From the NCBI RefSeq assembly GCF_010672525.1, contig NZ_JAAHGH010000008.1, positions 464,761 through 528,760 on the forward strand: 64,000 nt of DNA, given 5' to 3'. Source of the stretch: Okeania sp. SIO2B3. GTDB taxonomy: Bacteria > Cyanobacteriota > Cyanobacteriia > Cyanobacteriales > Microcoleaceae. The translations under genes were made by a program, and so were the position numbers. Of the stretch, positions 1 to 10,506 are shown in pieces (the stretch's first letter is position 1; each line of letters opens with the position of its first letter). A model generated the notes under the pieces. That model saw nothing but the letters and a program-made list of their open reading frames with translations. It ran no database searches and was not told the DNA's origin.

Positions 1-80
1 TGAAAAATCTGAGTTAAAACTCAGACAAAGCCAGATTTTTCGCTTCCTCAGTGCTTCCTTATGCTATACCACCTAAGTAA

Positions 81-146
81 AAAAAACTAAGGGACTCTTA
101 GTTAATTGCTCACCCAATATTAGGTAAGTAACAAACTGAGAGTCCC
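81..146 (-). terminator. Rho-independent terminator after cpeA1
   Basis: The arms GGGACTCTTAG (91-101) and CTGAGAGTCCC (136-146) form an 11-bp stem with one mismatch. On the minus strand the stem is followed by TTAGTTTTTTTTAC. The loop is long (about 34 nt). The position just downstream of the cpeA1 stop fits the end of the cpeB1-cpeA1 transcript. Confidence 0.7.
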
Positions 147-210
147 ACAGTTCTAAAATTCAATAAGTTTTAAAGCAAGAGTTCTATAATCTTGCCTAAA
201 TCCCTATTTA

Positions 211-735
<525 letters not shown>

Positions 736-831
736 TTAGATTTTGGTATTGAAACTTACTTGACCTTGGCTAATCGTAACAACTGAAAAGCCAATAACTA
801 GATACCTTTAGAGGTATGCTGTAGCAAGACT

Positions 832-967
832 TTGACATCTCCAGGGGTTGAAACACCCTGGATTCTGTGTAAAAAAACACCGCAAAAGGGATATATCCAC
901 TTTTACTTCCAGTCTGTCAACAGACTTCTAGACTCCTCGGGGTAAACAACAATCTACCTGTGAGCTT
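832..967 (-). repeat. Solo IS200/IS605-type right end inside cpeB1-cpeA1 spacer
   Basis: About 135 bp nearly matching 18372-18507 (upstream of a linker gene). On the minus strand it ends in a hairpin, CCAGGG-loop-CCCTGG, followed by AGATGTCAA; a terminal TCAA is the right-end cleavage signature of IS200/IS605 elements. No tnpB sequence is attached here. It is transcribed in the sense of cpeB1-cpeA1, so the hairpin lies in the intercistronic mRNA. The rest of the 706-1077 spacer shows nothing else I recognise. Confidence 0.7.
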
Positions 968-1077
968 ACTTTCAGAGCAGATTTTTACTTCGGGTTAAAA
1001 TCCGCGTATCGTTATTCAACTAGGAGATAAATCCGCCTGGCTAACTCTCTCCCGTCATTTTTTATGTTTGAGAGTAA

Positions 1078-2038
<961 letters not shown>

Positions 2039-2647
2039 ATGTCTAACTTATTAACCATATCTGAAGCAGCAGAACTGCTAGGAGTGTCAACAAAAACAAT
2101 CAGACGATGGGAGGCTCAAGGACGGTTAAACTCAATCCGTACCGCAGGAGGTCACCGGAGGTTTACAGTATCTGATTTAATAGGTAACAAACAAGATAAT
2201 TCTTTAACCGTGGCCTATGCTAGAGTTAGTAGCCATGACCAAAAAGATGATTTGGATCGCCAAAAAATAGTCTTAGAGGCATACTGCGCTCAACAAGGTT
2301 GGTCATTTGAAGTGATATCAGACTTGGGCAGTGGTTTGAACTATCGTAAAAAAGGTTTAATTAAACTGATAAAACTGATTTGTTCAGACCAAGTAGAGCG
2401 ATTAGTTTTAACTCATAAAGACAGATTGCTGAGATTTGGTAGTGACTTGATATTTACTTTGTGTGAAATATTTGGCACAGAAGTAGTTATGATTAATCGT
2501 TCTGAAGACTCTACTTTTGAGGAAGTCTTAGCTCAAGATGTAATAGAAATAATTACAGTTTTTTCTGCCAGACTTTATGGTTCAAGAAGTCATAAAAACA
2601 AACAAATTGTCAAACAATTAAAAGAGGTGGCCGATCAATTGAAATGA
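2039..2647 (+). CDS. tnpA: IS607-family serine recombinase (TnpA)
   Basis: Transposase of the IS607 type, 202 aa. Residues 1-50 form a MerR-type helix-turn-helix (ISEAAELLGVSTKTIRRWEAQGRL, then RTAGGHRRF). Residues from about 57 form the small serine-recombinase domain, with AYARVSSHDQKDDLDRQ carrying the nucleophile serine in RVSS and later arginines (DRLLRFG) typical of the active site. The protein looks intact. Its last codons overlap the ATG of tnpB (ATGA), indicating translational coupling. Confidence 0.93.
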   Translation: MSNLLTISEAAELLGVSTKTIRRWEAQGRLNSIRTAGGHRRFTVSDLIGNKQDNSLTVAYARVSSHDQKDDLDRQKIVLEAYCAQQGWSFEVISDLGSGLNYRKKGLIKLIKLICSDQVERLVLTHKDRLLRFGSDLIFTLCEIFGTEVVMINRSEDSTFEEVLAQDVIEIITVFSARLYGSRSHKNKQIVKQLKEVADQLK

Positions 2648-3717
2648 AATCTTTTAAAACTAAGCTAAAACTTAAACTACAACAAAAAACAATACTTGCC
2701 AAGCACGCAGGAGTAGCTCGTCATGCTTATAATTGGGGGTTAGCAACTTGCATAAAAGAGTACGAAGAAACTAAAAAACGCCCTAGTGCAATTACCTTGC
2801 ATAAACGTTTAGTCGCTGAAGTCAAATCAATTAATCCCTGGTATTATGAGGTGTCTAAATGTGCCCCACAACAAGCATTGAGAGATTTAGAGAGAGCATT
2901 TAAGAACTTTTTAACCATTCCAAAACGTGGATTCCCGGTCTTTAAGAAAAAAGGGAAAAAAGACAGTTTCTATCTAGAAGGAAGCATTAAAATCTTAAAA
3001 GGGAACTATATAAAACTACCCAGAATAGGAATAGTAAAAACTTATGAAATCTTGCCATCTGTGCTCATCAAAAATGTTACCATCTCAAAACGTGCAGATA
3101 GTTGGTATATCAGCTTTAAATATGATTTAGAACCAGCACCTAATTCACCTGTAAAAAAACGAGCTGTTATTGGTGTAGATGTAGGTATAAACACCCTAGC
3201 TACCTGTAGTGATGGAACAACCTACGCTAACGTCAAAGCCTACAAGCAAGCTAAAAAACGATTAGTTCGTCATCAACGTGCAGTCAGTAAAAAAGTTATT
3301 GGTTCCAAAAACAGAATTAAAGCAGTAAAAAGATTAGCCAAGGCTCACAAAAAAGTAGCTGATATCAGAGCCGATACGCTCCATAAAATCACAACATGGT
3401 TAGCTAAAAACCACAGCACCATAGTGATAGAAGACTTGAATGTAAGTGGAATGCTCAAAAATCATAAACTAGCAAGTGCCATAGCAGACTGTGGCTTTTA
3501 TGAGTTTAAGCGTCAACTTACATACAAATGTGAATGGTATGGTAGTGAATTAGTCATAGCTGATAGATTTTATCCAAGTTCTCAAATATGTTCTCACTGT
3601 GGGCATCAACAGAAAATGTCTTTAAGTATGAGAACTTACAAATGCGGACACTGTGGTTTCACTGCTGACAGAGATTTTAATGCAGCTGTCAACTTAGAAA
3701 ATTATGCACGTCAGTAG
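2644..3717 (+). CDS. tnpB: TnpB RNA-guided nuclease of the IS607 element
   Basis: 357-aa TnpB (the ancestor family of Cas12), which in studied relatives cuts DNA guided by a right-end RNA and helps the element persist. The RuvC triad is visible: Asp in IGVDVGINTLATCS, Glu in IVIEDLNVSGM, Asp in DRDFNAAVNL. The zinc-ribbon cysteines are present (CSHCGHQ and CGHCGF). No frameshift is seen. The start overlaps the tnpA stop, and the partner guide RNA would come from the 3' end of this gene and the following 120 nt. Confidence 0.93.
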   Translation: MKSFKTKLKLKLQQKTILAKHAGVARHAYNWGLATCIKEYEETKKRPSAITLHKRLVAEVKSINPWYYEVSKCAPQQALRDLERAFKNFLTIPKRGFPVFKKKGKKDSFYLEGSIKILKGNYIKLPRIGIVKTYEILPSVLIKNVTISKRADSWYISFKYDLEPAPNSPVKKRAVIGVDVGINTLATCSDGTTYANVKAYKQAKKRLVRHQRAVSKKVIGSKNRIKAVKRLAKAHKKVADIRADTLHKITTWLAKNHSTIVIEDLNVSGMLKNHKLASAIADCGFYEFKRQLTYKCEWYGSELVIADRFYPSSQICSHCGHQQKMSLSMRTYKCGHCGFTADRDFNAAVNLENYARQ

Positions 3718-3845
3718 CTTGAGTTTCAAGCGAATTTAAGCCTGTGGAGAAGATAAGTTACAGACTGCGGTCAGTGGTCTTCTGTGAAACAGGAAGCTAG
3801 CTCCAAAGCTCATGCAATTCCGGCATGGGTAAGTTTGGGTAAGTT
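3640..3845 (+). ncRNA. Candidate omegaRNA/reRNA of the IS607 element
   Basis: The 3' end of tnpB and the tail to about 3845 are laid out as the guide-RNA locus of TnpB systems, including the family-typical TGTGGAGA and AACAGGAAGCTAGCTCC stretches, ending near GGCATGGGTAAGTTT. The guide segment would be the host sequence after the element border. This is inferred from position and family knowledge; no transcript evidence is available. Confidence 0.5.
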
Positions 3846-4063
3846 TAGTATAACGGAACTGATAAATTTGGTGATGTATTGAGCGACTGCAAGACCAGAA
3901 AGAGGGAAGAATTTTGGAAGTATTTGCTATGTTTCACTTCGTGACATGAAAAGTCAACTCTGATTAGAATATTATTCTATGCAACTTCTAATAGACATAG
4001 GCGTGATAATCAAAAATCAAATCAATTATCGCGCAAGAATTATCAATTCTTTCCCCCTACTCT

Positions 4064-4099
4064 GTAGGTAGGGACTTTGCATGCAAAGTCCCTACCTAC
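4064..4099. repeat. 36-bp perfect palindrome
   Basis: A perfect inverted repeat centred between 4081 and 4082, arms starting GTAGGTAGGGACTTTGCA. It lies downstream of both the IS607 element and the minus-strand ankyrin gene. Related GTAGGG...CCCTAC palindromes occur at 10576-10603 and 15980-16007. It could form a bidirectional transcript end but lacks a clear T-run. The rest of 3846-4134 holds nothing else recognised. Confidence 0.7.
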
Positions 4100-4134
4100 T
4101 CCCTCTTTTCGGGAGAGGTCTAATGAATTTAGTA

Positions 4135-5625
4135 TTACGACCCAGCGTTATTAAGTAACCTGATAATATCTTGATAACCATTAAATTCTGCGAGCATTAA
4201 AGCCGTACAACCGCCTTGATTTTTATCATTTAAATTAGCACCATAATCAATTAATAGTTTTACAGCTTCAGCATGACCTTGGTATGCTGCCCACATTAAA
4301 GCTGTCGCTTCATTATCATCTCTAAGATTAATATCAGCTCCTTTTTCTAAGAGTATTTTTAATGTTTCAATATCGCCTTGATATGCTGCCTTCATCATTG
4401 GAGTAGAGCCACCTTGAGCAGGAATATTAACATCTGCCCCTACATCTAACAAAACATTAATAATTTCTTGATTTTTTTGCCATATTGCTAAAGTTAAAGC
4501 TGTTTCTCCAAGATGTTTACTATTCAATAAAGATGTCAAATTTTGCTTTTCTATTTTGTTCAATAAAATTGACACAATATCTGTATAACCATGAAAAATT
4601 GCCCCAAATAAAGGTGTATCACCTGCTTGATTCTTAGTAACAATTTCAGCCCCATAATTTAACAGTAGTTTTACCATTTCCGTATGATTTTCTACTACAG
4701 CAAAACTTAAAGCTGTTTCTCCTTCTAAATCTTGAGAATTAACATCAGCATGAGCATCCAATAAAGTAGAAGCGATCGCTACATTTCCTTCCGCAGCAGC
4801 AGCCATCAAAGCTGTACCACCATTTCTACTTTTAATATTTACATCTGCCCCTGCTTCTAACAAAACTTTGACTACTTCTAAATGACCTAGATCGGCAGCT
4901 AAAATGAGTGGAGTCTCTCCATCTTTGTCTTTAAAATTAATATCAGCACCAGCTTTTAATAGAGTATTTACAGCAGGTAAATCACCTGTTTCTGCTGCTT
5001 GCATTAACCATGTTTTACCTTGTAAATTTCTAGTATTTATATTCACACCATGATTAATCAAAATTTCTCTTATTTCTGCATAATTACTATCAGTAACTAC
5101 GGATAAAGTAGACTCATCTACCCTCGCTCCAGCATCTAGCAAGACCTTAACTACATCTTGATAACCTTGACTCGTTGCTAAACCCAAGGCTGTATCATGG
5201 TCTTTATCCACTACATTAACATCAGCTCCAGCAGCAATTAATTGATTGGCCACTGCGATATAACCATTCATGGCAGCAACCATTAGTGGGGAACTAGCAT
5301 CATCATTTTTAGCATCGACATCAGCACCCCTACTTAGCAAAAGTTCTACTATTTCCGTCCGTCCATGAGCTGCAGCTAACATTAAAGCTGTTGCCCCAAA
5401 CTTTTTTCTTATATAGTTGACATCAGCGCCTTTATCTAGTAAAGCAGAGGCTATTTGAGTGTACCCCTTTTCTGCAGCAATCATTAAAGCCGTTGTACCA
5501 TCTAGAGCTTGAGCATTAGCATCAATATTTTGAGCCAGCAAAGTACATACTTGGGCAAAATTAGCATTTTTAACAGCCTGGACTAAGAAAATTTCTTCTT
5601 TTTGCGAAGCCATACCGAAAACCAT
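4135..5625 (-). CDS. Large ankyrin-repeat protein
   Basis: 496 aa made almost entirely of about 14 ankyrin repeats of 33 aa, with the consensus G-TALMLAA--G--EIV-LLL--GADVN clear throughout (for example GATALMLAAAHGRTEIVELL). No signal peptide or membrane segment, so a soluble protein-protein interaction scaffold. The partner cannot be read from sequence. It is flanked by PE genes and a second ankyrin gene (14538-15059) lies inside the same island, which suggests a role with phycobiliproteins or their lyases; that is inference. Two start codons are possible (Met1 or Met5); neither has a clear ribosome site. Confidence 0.9.
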   Translation of the reverse strand: MVFGMASQKEEIFLVQAVKNANFAQVCTLLAQNIDANAQALDGTTALMIAAEKGYTQIASALLDKGADVNYIRKKFGATALMLAAAHGRTEIVELLLSRGADVDAKNDDASSPLMVAAMNGYIAVANQLIAAGADVNVVDKDHDTALGLATSQGYQDVVKVLLDAGARVDESTLSVVTDSNYAEIREILINHGVNINTRNLQGKTWLMQAAETGDLPAVNTLLKAGADINFKDKDGETPLILAADLGHLEVVKVLLEAGADVNIKSRNGGTALMAAAAEGNVAIASTLLDAHADVNSQDLEGETALSFAVVENHTEMVKLLLNYGAEIVTKNQAGDTPLFGAIFHGYTDIVSILLNKIEKQNLTSLLNSKHLGETALTLAIWQKNQEIINVLLDVGADVNIPAQGGSTPMMKAAYQGDIETLKILLEKGADINLRDDNEATALMWAAYQGHAEAVKLLIDYGANLNDKNQGGCTALMLAEFNGYQDIIRLLNNAGS

Positions 5626-5715
5626 AATCTACGTCTTTAAGATCACATAAGATTAACTTGCTGTTATGCTAACTTTTATGAAGTTTTTTTACTAATCCTA
5701 GAGAGAAGATAAATT

Positions 5716-6183
5716 ATGGATCTGCCAATTCCAGAATCTATTAAACCATGGCTCAATTTTTTTCATCCCGCCATTATGTGGATACTATTGGCCTTGACAA
5801 TTTACGCCTTATATCTCGGCATCAAAGTTCGTAATAGTAGAACTGCTACAGATACAGAAAAGAAAAAAGAATTTGCTAAATTTAAAATCAAACATCACCA
5901 AGTTGGCTCCTTTCTCTTAGCTTTTTTGGTTTTAGGGTCTCTTGGTGGAATGGCAGTCACTTATATCAATAATGGAAAATTATTTTTTGGCCCTCATCTC
6001 TTAGCCGGGTTAGGCATGACAGGAGCGATCGCTATCTCTGCGTCTTTAACTCCTTTTATGCAGAAAGGCCAAGATTGGGCTCGCTATAGTCATATTGTTC
6101 TTAATGTGTCAATTCTTGGTCTTTTTAGCTGGCAAGCGGTAACGGGAGTGGAAATTCTGTTAAGGATTATTAGCAAGATGTAA
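5716..6183 (+). CDS. DUF4079 four-helix membrane protein
   Basis: 155 aa with four hydrophobic segments (about residues 15-33, 62-82, 89-110 and 124-145). Histidines occur in or next to the helices (FFHPAIMW, KHHQVGSFLL, GPHLLAG, RYSHIVLN), an arrangement like b561-type haem-binding four-helix proteins. Matches the cyanobacterial DUF4079 family, of unknown function. Transcribed divergently from the ankyrin gene with a 90-bp spacer; AGAGAGAAG precedes the ATG. Confidence 0.82.
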   Translation: MDLPIPESIKPWLNFFHPAIMWILLALTIYALYLGIKVRNSRTATDTEKKKEFAKFKIKHHQVGSFLLAFLVLGSLGGMAVTYINNGKLFFGPHLLAGLGMTGAIAISASLTPFMQKGQDWARYSHIVLNVSILGLFSWQAVTGVEILLRIISKM

Positions 6184-6190
6184 AAGATGG

Positions 6191-6226
6191 GAATTAATCA
6201 GGGGATTAAATTTTTCCCTGATTTTC
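6191..6226 (+). terminator. Hairpin after DUF4079 gene
   Basis: AATCAGGG and CCCTGATT form an 8-bp stem around a 12-nt loop, followed by a short T-rich stretch (TTTTC). It lies between two convergent genes. The T-run is weak. Confidence 0.5.
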
Positions 6227-6239
6227 AGGTTCCATATCT

Positions 6240-6938
6240 TTACTTGCGTTTTCTTGGTTTGGGAAATGGCAAGTTATGAGTGGTATGAAAATCTATTTGA
6301 GTTTTGTGACTCAAGCATTTAGATACTTGTTGTACTACTTTAAGTAATAAACTATCGCCAGTTTTTTGAATCAAACTAGGGGACATTTTCCGAATAAACT
6401 GGGGAAATTTTACACCTACGGTCAAATCTAAATCCCATTTTGCACCAGTCATAACAGGAGGCAGTCCTAACTTTTGAATTTCCTTGTGACTAAAAAACTT
6501 CTCTGTGGGTAACTCTAGCAACTTCATTTCTGATTGAAAGTTTATTTGATATCCGGGAGGTGTATAATTAGGCACTGGGATAGATATAATTTTATATATT
6601 CCTGCGGAGTCTGGTGGTACTAATTCCAAACCTACTCTAGCTTCAACCTGGTATCCAAAAGAACCAAATTTTCCGAGCGACAAATCATAGCCATTTTCTC
6701 CAAGAGGCTCAACTTTCATCGGATGAGCACATTGACAAAACCAACTACGATGAGATGCAAAGTGCCTTGCTACAGTATCTACATCTGCATATAATTTCAT
6801 GCAGTCATTGTATTTTGTCTTAAACCAGGTAGTTGGGTTAGTTTCCGATACTTCTATTTTTGTTGTACTTACATAGAAATCACTAACCAAGTTTTTGTCC
6901 ATCTCTAAAGTTTGATGTCCTGCAAAGTTGTGATCCAT
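6240..6938 (-). CDS. DUF1997 family protein
   Basis: 232 aa, soluble, matching the cyanobacterial/plastid DUF1997 family (pattern VARHFASHRSWFCQCAHPMKVEPLGENGYDL at about residues 58-88, then a beta-rich domain with VPNYTPPGYQINFQ). Function unknown; the fold is thought to be a lipid- or pigment-binding-like beta-barrel/START-type domain, which is uncertain. The start at 6938 has AGGAGA about 8 nt upstream. Convergent with the DUF4079 gene. The C-terminus is basic (KPRKRK). Confidence 0.8.
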   Translation of the reverse strand: MDHNFAGHQTLEMDKNLVSDFYVSTTKIEVSETNPTTWFKTKYNDCMKLYADVDTVARHFASHRSWFCQCAHPMKVEPLGENGYDLSLGKFGSFGYQVEARVGLELVPPDSAGIYKIISIPVPNYTPPGYQINFQSEMKLLELPTEKFFSHKEIQKLGLPPVMTGAKWDLDLTVGVKFPQFIRKMSPSLIQKTGDSLLLKVVQQVSKCLSHKTQIDFHTTHNLPFPKPRKRK

Positions 6939-7119
6939 GATTCATTCTCCTATGTATACATATATACACTATATCCAATATTTTGAGGATTCCCAAATTG
7001 CTATCTAGTTTATACAAAGAATTTATATTTATAGCAGGCAACAGGGAACAAGGAACAGAAGGAACAGTGGGAAAAACATTTCCCCTGATTCGGATCATCA
7101 TCAGCATAAGTCCATTAGC

Positions 7120-7500
7120 AAATTTACTCCGGCGTTGCAAAGCTAAATTAGGTGGTAACGGTCAGTTTTGGCCCAATGGTCAATCAGCAAAATCAGGATT
7201 AAATAAGTCTTTGCAAGATGCTGCTAGTATCAATTTCTTGATGTTTTAGAGTATATAGCTTGGAAACTGGGTAAGCGAGTTGTAAAAGTAGACCCAAAAG
7301 GTACGTCTCAACATTGTTGGGAATGCTTGAATCAAGTCTCTAAAAGCTGATCAGAGCGCTGGTATTCATGTCCTAAATGTGGACAAGAACTAGACAGAGA
7401 CTATAACTCACCCACCCCTCTAGCTCCCCTCCCGGGAGGGGATGGGGGTGGGTTGGATTGTTATCAACACAGGAGGAGGACATCACTTCTGTTAAAACTG
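7120..7500 (+). pseudogene. tnpB 3' remnant
   Basis: Fragments in two frames match a TnpB C-terminal half: WPNGQSAKSGLNKSLQDA, then after a frameshift KRVVKVDPKGTSQHCWECLNQ, a stop, and SCPKCGQELDRDYNS with the zinc-ribbon cysteines and the third RuvC aspartate. A GC-rich palindromic repeat (7409-7453) interrupts it directly after DRDYNS. The N-terminal half is absent. The flanking parts of 6939-7816 show an AT-rich spacer and nothing else recognised. Confidence 0.8.
7409..7453. repeat. 45-bp GC-rich palindromic insertion in tnpB remnant
   Basis: Sequence of the type CACCCACCCCT...CCCTCCCGGGAGGGG...GGGTGGGT. The same element, reversed, lies at 33974-34019 at the equivalent place in another tnpB gene, and a diverged copy lies at 53307-53343. 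It is GC-rich in an AT-rich genome and nearly palindromic about CCCGGG. Confidence 0.75.
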
Positions 7501-7566
7501 CGGTCAGGGCGTCTCTGACTGAAGAATCCTGCGCTCTCCCGTAGGGGAGCGTCGGGAGTATGTCAA
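7498..7566 (+). repeat. IS200/IS605-type right end
   Basis: Hairpin GCTCTCCCGTAGGGGAGC followed by GTCGGGAGTATGTCAA, ending in TCAA. The same end occurs alone at 35628-35661 and in altered form at 37930-38071. Here it follows the tnpB remnant on the same strand, as expected for the element's right end and guide-RNA locus. Confidence 0.7.
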
Positions 7567-7816
7567 AGCAGAGAATTAGTAATTGAAGAAGGAGTCAGGA
7601 GACAAAGTTAAGTTTGTTGGAGATACTCTTGCGCGTCTGTAATTTTAGACACTATTAAAATTAAATCAAGATGATCGGGATTTGAAAACCCAAATTTCCT
7701 CTTAACTAGAGACACAGAGATATCCCAATACCCTATATATAATTCTCTTCTGACCACTGACTACTGACTTGCAGTCAAAAACTGTTAAAATTTATAACTT
7801 TAATATAGATTGAAAA

Positions 7817-8470
7817 ATGAAAGTATTTGTTGCTGGAGCAACTGGCCAAACAGGTCGTCGGATTGTACAAGAGTTAGTAAGACGAGATATTCCTGTAAAA
7901 GCTCTGGTTCGTGACTTAGAAATAGCTAAAGAAATTTTGCCTCCAGAAGCAGAGTTGGTAATAGGGGATGTCCTGAATTCTCAAAGTCTCCATGCTGCTA
8001 TTGAAGATAGCACAGTACTTTTATGTGCTACGGGTGCTAAACCTAGTTTTGACTTTACTGGCCCATATAAAGTGGATTATGTGGGAACTAAAAATTTAGT
8101 GGATATTGCTAAACAGAAGGGTATTGAACGTTTTATTTTAGTTTCATCCCTATGTGTGTCTCGATTTTTTCATCCCCTAAATTTATTCTGGCTAATTTTA
8201 TTCTGGAAGAAGCAAGCTGAAGGATATATTCAGAAAAGTGGTCTTAATTATACTATTGTTCGCCCTGGCGGTCTGAAAAATGATGATAATCAATTTCCTA
8301 TTGTTATGGAATCTGCCGATCGCTTATTTGAAGGTAGTATTCCTCGAACTAAAGTAGCACAAGTTTCTGTTGAGGCGATATTTCAATCAGCAGCTTGTAA
8401 TAAAATTGTGGAAATTGTTACTGAGGCAGAAGCACCAGAAAAATCTTGGGAAGAGCTATTCAACAATTAA
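7817..8470 (+). CDS. NAD(P)-binding SDR-like protein
   Basis: 217 aa, atypical short-chain dehydrogenase/NmrA-like fold. The N-terminal dinucleotide motif is GATGQTGRRIVQELV (residues 7-21). Later features are ATGAKPSFDFTGPYKVDYVGTKNLVD and the RPGGLKND segment found in the NAD(P)H-binding (NAD_binding_10) group. A classical YxxxK is not obvious. Relatives in cyanobacteria and plastids include Ycf39-like and chlorophyll-associated assembly factors, but this protein cannot be assigned to one of them. ATG preceded by ATTGAAAA; no strong ribosome site. Confidence 0.82.
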   Translation: MKVFVAGATGQTGRRIVQELVRRDIPVKALVRDLEIAKEILPPEAELVIGDVLNSQSLHAAIEDSTVLLCATGAKPSFDFTGPYKVDYVGTKNLVDIAKQKGIERFILVSSLCVSRFFHPLNLFWLILFWKKQAEGYIQKSGLNYTIVRPGGLKNDDNQFPIVMESADRLFEGSIPRTKVAQVSVEAIFQSAACNKIVEIVTEAEAPEKSWEELFNN

Positions 8471-8499
8471 TAATTAATTATTAATAATTAATTATTAAT

Positions 8500-8715
8500 T
8501 ATTATTACCTCTTCTTGAAAACGGACAGGATTGACTGAAAGGAAATTTTTTCTTCTCTTGGTCTCATGGATATGGCGCAGGTTTCCTCGCCATCCCACCC
8601 TACGGGAAGCTGCGAAGAGAGAACTCCGTTCCGCTGACGCGAAACGCGACAGCGTTGCGAAGCAAACGACCGCTTTTTTCTCCTTTAAATGAGAGGCTTT
8701 AAACCTCAATTATTT
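8500..8715. repeat. Composite dispersed repeat, copy 1
   Basis: Begins and ends in AT-rich TAATTATTAATT tracts and contains the blocks TTCTCTTGGTCTCATGGATA, CCATCCCACC, GGGAAGCTGCGAAGAGAG, AACTCCGTTCCGCTGACGCG, GCGAAGCAAACGACCGCTTTT and GAGAGGCTTTAAACC. Other copies at 8780-8970, 25628-25780, 35265-35478 (inverted) and 37125-37336 contain different subsets of these blocks. Short reading frames inside it are not genes. Confidence 0.8.
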
Positions 8716-8779
8716 GCTAAAAGCAATTGAAAAATTGAGAGAGAATTCAAAGTTACTAGCAAGTTCATTAATGGATAAT

Positions 8780-8970
8780 GGATAGTTACCTCTGGTTAAA
8801 ACCGTTCTTGATTGGATATAAGGAAATATTATTTCTTCTCTTGGTCTCATGGATATGGCTCCGAGACCTCGCCATCCCACCCTACGGGAAGCTTTCCTTA
8901 CGGAATGCTATCGCAAACGCTAACGACCGCTTTTTTCCCCTTAAAAGGGGGAGGCTTTAAACCAGAATTA
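8780..8970. repeat. Composite dispersed repeat, copy 2
   Basis: Same outer blocks as copy 1 (GGTTAAAACC at the left, CTCTTGGTCTCATGGATATG, AACGACCGCTTTTTTCCCC, AGGCTTTAAACC at the right), but the middle holds a different module, CTTTCCTTACGGAATGCTAT, in place of the GCTGCGAAG/GAACTCCGTTCCGCT modules. Confidence 0.75.
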
Positions 8971-9029
8971 TTTAATTATTAATTATTAATTATTCGGTAC
9001 ACTCCTTCAACCTTAGAAGGAATTATTCA

Positions 9030-9112
9030 TTATTTTCTGTTTGCGTAGCATCCCGCAGGGAAGTGCTGACTGCTAAGAGCTGTTTGTGCATCATTCCGCA
9101 GGAAATGCTTAC
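9030..9112. repeat. Partial IS66-like MITE (right end)
   Basis: Matches the right part of the element at 38916-39129 (GCTGACTGCTAAGAGCTGTTTGTGC, CATTCCGCAGGAAATGCTTAC). The left GTAAGC end is not found, so this copy appears truncated. The rest of the spacer to 9334 is AT-rich with nothing recognised. Confidence 0.6.
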
Positions 9113-9334
9113 GGTAATAAGTCAAGATAATTTTAAAGTTATGGCATAGCACATTTGAGAATTATTTCAATATAGTAATTGTTGTAAAAAAATCAGCTAT
9201 TGTAATTAAAAAAAAGGGGGTAACGCGACTTTTTAATAATTAGGTTAAACTATACATTTATTAGGAAACTTTACTAAATTTATTGTAGAAAGCTGCCAAA
9301 AAAATGTTTAGAAAATTCCTCCTTGATTATTTAG

Positions 9335-10435
9335 ATGCATACGGTTAAACCTCAGATTATCAGAACAAAGAAGTCAAGACATTTTTATGCTCGTTTTATG
9401 TTGTTCAAACGCTTAATTTTTATATTTATAGTTATCATCTCTTTTGTTTCTTTTTTTCGAATTTTTAAGGGAGGTTTAAACATAACTAAACAGGAAATAA
9501 CTAAATTAATTTCCCCTAATAAATATAATTACAATAATGGCAAAAAATGGCCTCAGCTAGCAATGAAAGGTGGAGATCCTTATATTCGTGCATTAATGCG
9601 AACTATTTCAGCTAGCGAATCTAATTATCCTCGACCTTATCATGTTGTTTATACAGGTAAAAATGTATCTAATCTGAGTAAACATCCAGACTGGTGTATT
9701 ACTATAGTTTCTGGTCCGAATAAAGGAAATTGTACCACTGCAGCTGGACGATATCAAATGTTAACAAATACTTGGTATCTCATGGCAAAACGTTATCATC
9801 CACAACGTGGCAGGTTTATGTTTTGGGAATCTTACAGTTTTGAGCCAAAATATCAAGATGCTGTTGTACATGGTTGGTTAAGCGATCGCAAATATTGGAA
9901 AGCAGATATTCCTGGGTTATTAAGAAAGGGAAAATTAGACCGAGTTTTGCGGTTATTATCTGGAACATGGACGAGTTTAGGATATGGAATTGAAACTAAT
10001 TCTATGAGTAAGAATTTACCAAGAGTATATCGGGAAGTTTTGGAGAATGAATTAAGTCTTTCAAGGGATAATTTTTATCAAAAAAATGAACAATCTTTGA
10101 TAGTTGAATATTTTCCTAAAGATGTTGACAATGGAGTGGTTGAAAAAGCTTTAAGAACATTAGATTATCAGTTAATACTTCGACCAACTGTAGTAGCGGA
10201 TATGCCTAGTAATTCAATTTGGTTTGGTTCAGCAGTCAGTATAAAAGAAGTTAAGTTAGTAGCAGAAAAATTAATTAGTTCAGGTGTGAATATTAAAGCT
10301 ATTCGGCCTTTTAATAAAAAAGTAGAATTCTCTGATTTATTGATTCGAGTAGGAGCTGACCCAGAGGTAAAAAATAGACCGTCTTTAACCTTAGAGGATG
10401 TTCGGGAAAAATATAGTTTTACTAGAGATTATTAA
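9335..10435 (+). CDS. Membrane-anchored GH104-like muramidase (lambda endolysin fold)
   Basis: 366 aa. One N-terminal membrane anchor (LIFIFIVIISFVSFF, about residues 29-43). Residues about 80-220 match the lambda-endolysin/GH104 lytic transglycosylase family: RTISASESNYPRPYHVVYTG carries the catalytic-glutamate position (ASE), then TTAAGRYQMLTNTWY, FEPKYQDAVVHGWL and LSGTWTSLGYG, all family landmarks. The C-terminal third (about 240-366) is an extra domain with SPOR-like length but no clear motif. Likely acts on peptidoglycan outside the inner membrane. The start is the first in-frame ATG; no ribosome site is seen. Confidence 0.82.
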   Translation: MHTVKPQIIRTKKSRHFYARFMLFKRLIFIFIVIISFVSFFRIFKGGLNITKQEITKLISPNKYNYNNGKKWPQLAMKGGDPYIRALMRTISASESNYPRPYHVVYTGKNVSNLSKHPDWCITIVSGPNKGNCTTAAGRYQMLTNTWYLMAKRYHPQRGRFMFWESYSFEPKYQDAVVHGWLSDRKYWKADIPGLLRKGKLDRVLRLLSGTWTSLGYGIETNSMSKNLPRVYREVLENELSLSRDNFYQKNEQSLIVEYFPKDVDNGVVEKALRTLDYQLILRPTVVADMPSNSIWFGSAVSIKEVKLVAEKLISSGVNIKAIRPFNKKVEFSDLLIRVGADPEVKNRPSLTLEDVREKYSFTRDY

Positions 10436-10506
10436 TTCAAGAATTAATAATTAATCATTACCTCTGTTGAAAGTTAATAGGGTTTGTGAAAAGGTTTTTT
10501 TGATTT

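Noticed and set aside
6883..7249. Two overlapping ORFs of 85-88 aa
   Set aside because: They overlap the DUF1997 start region and the tnpB remnant; only the tnpB part has meaning.
8488..8709. 73-aa ORF, and a similar 71-aa ORF at 35275-35490
   Set aside because: Both are translations of the composite dispersed repeat in opposite orientations, not genes.
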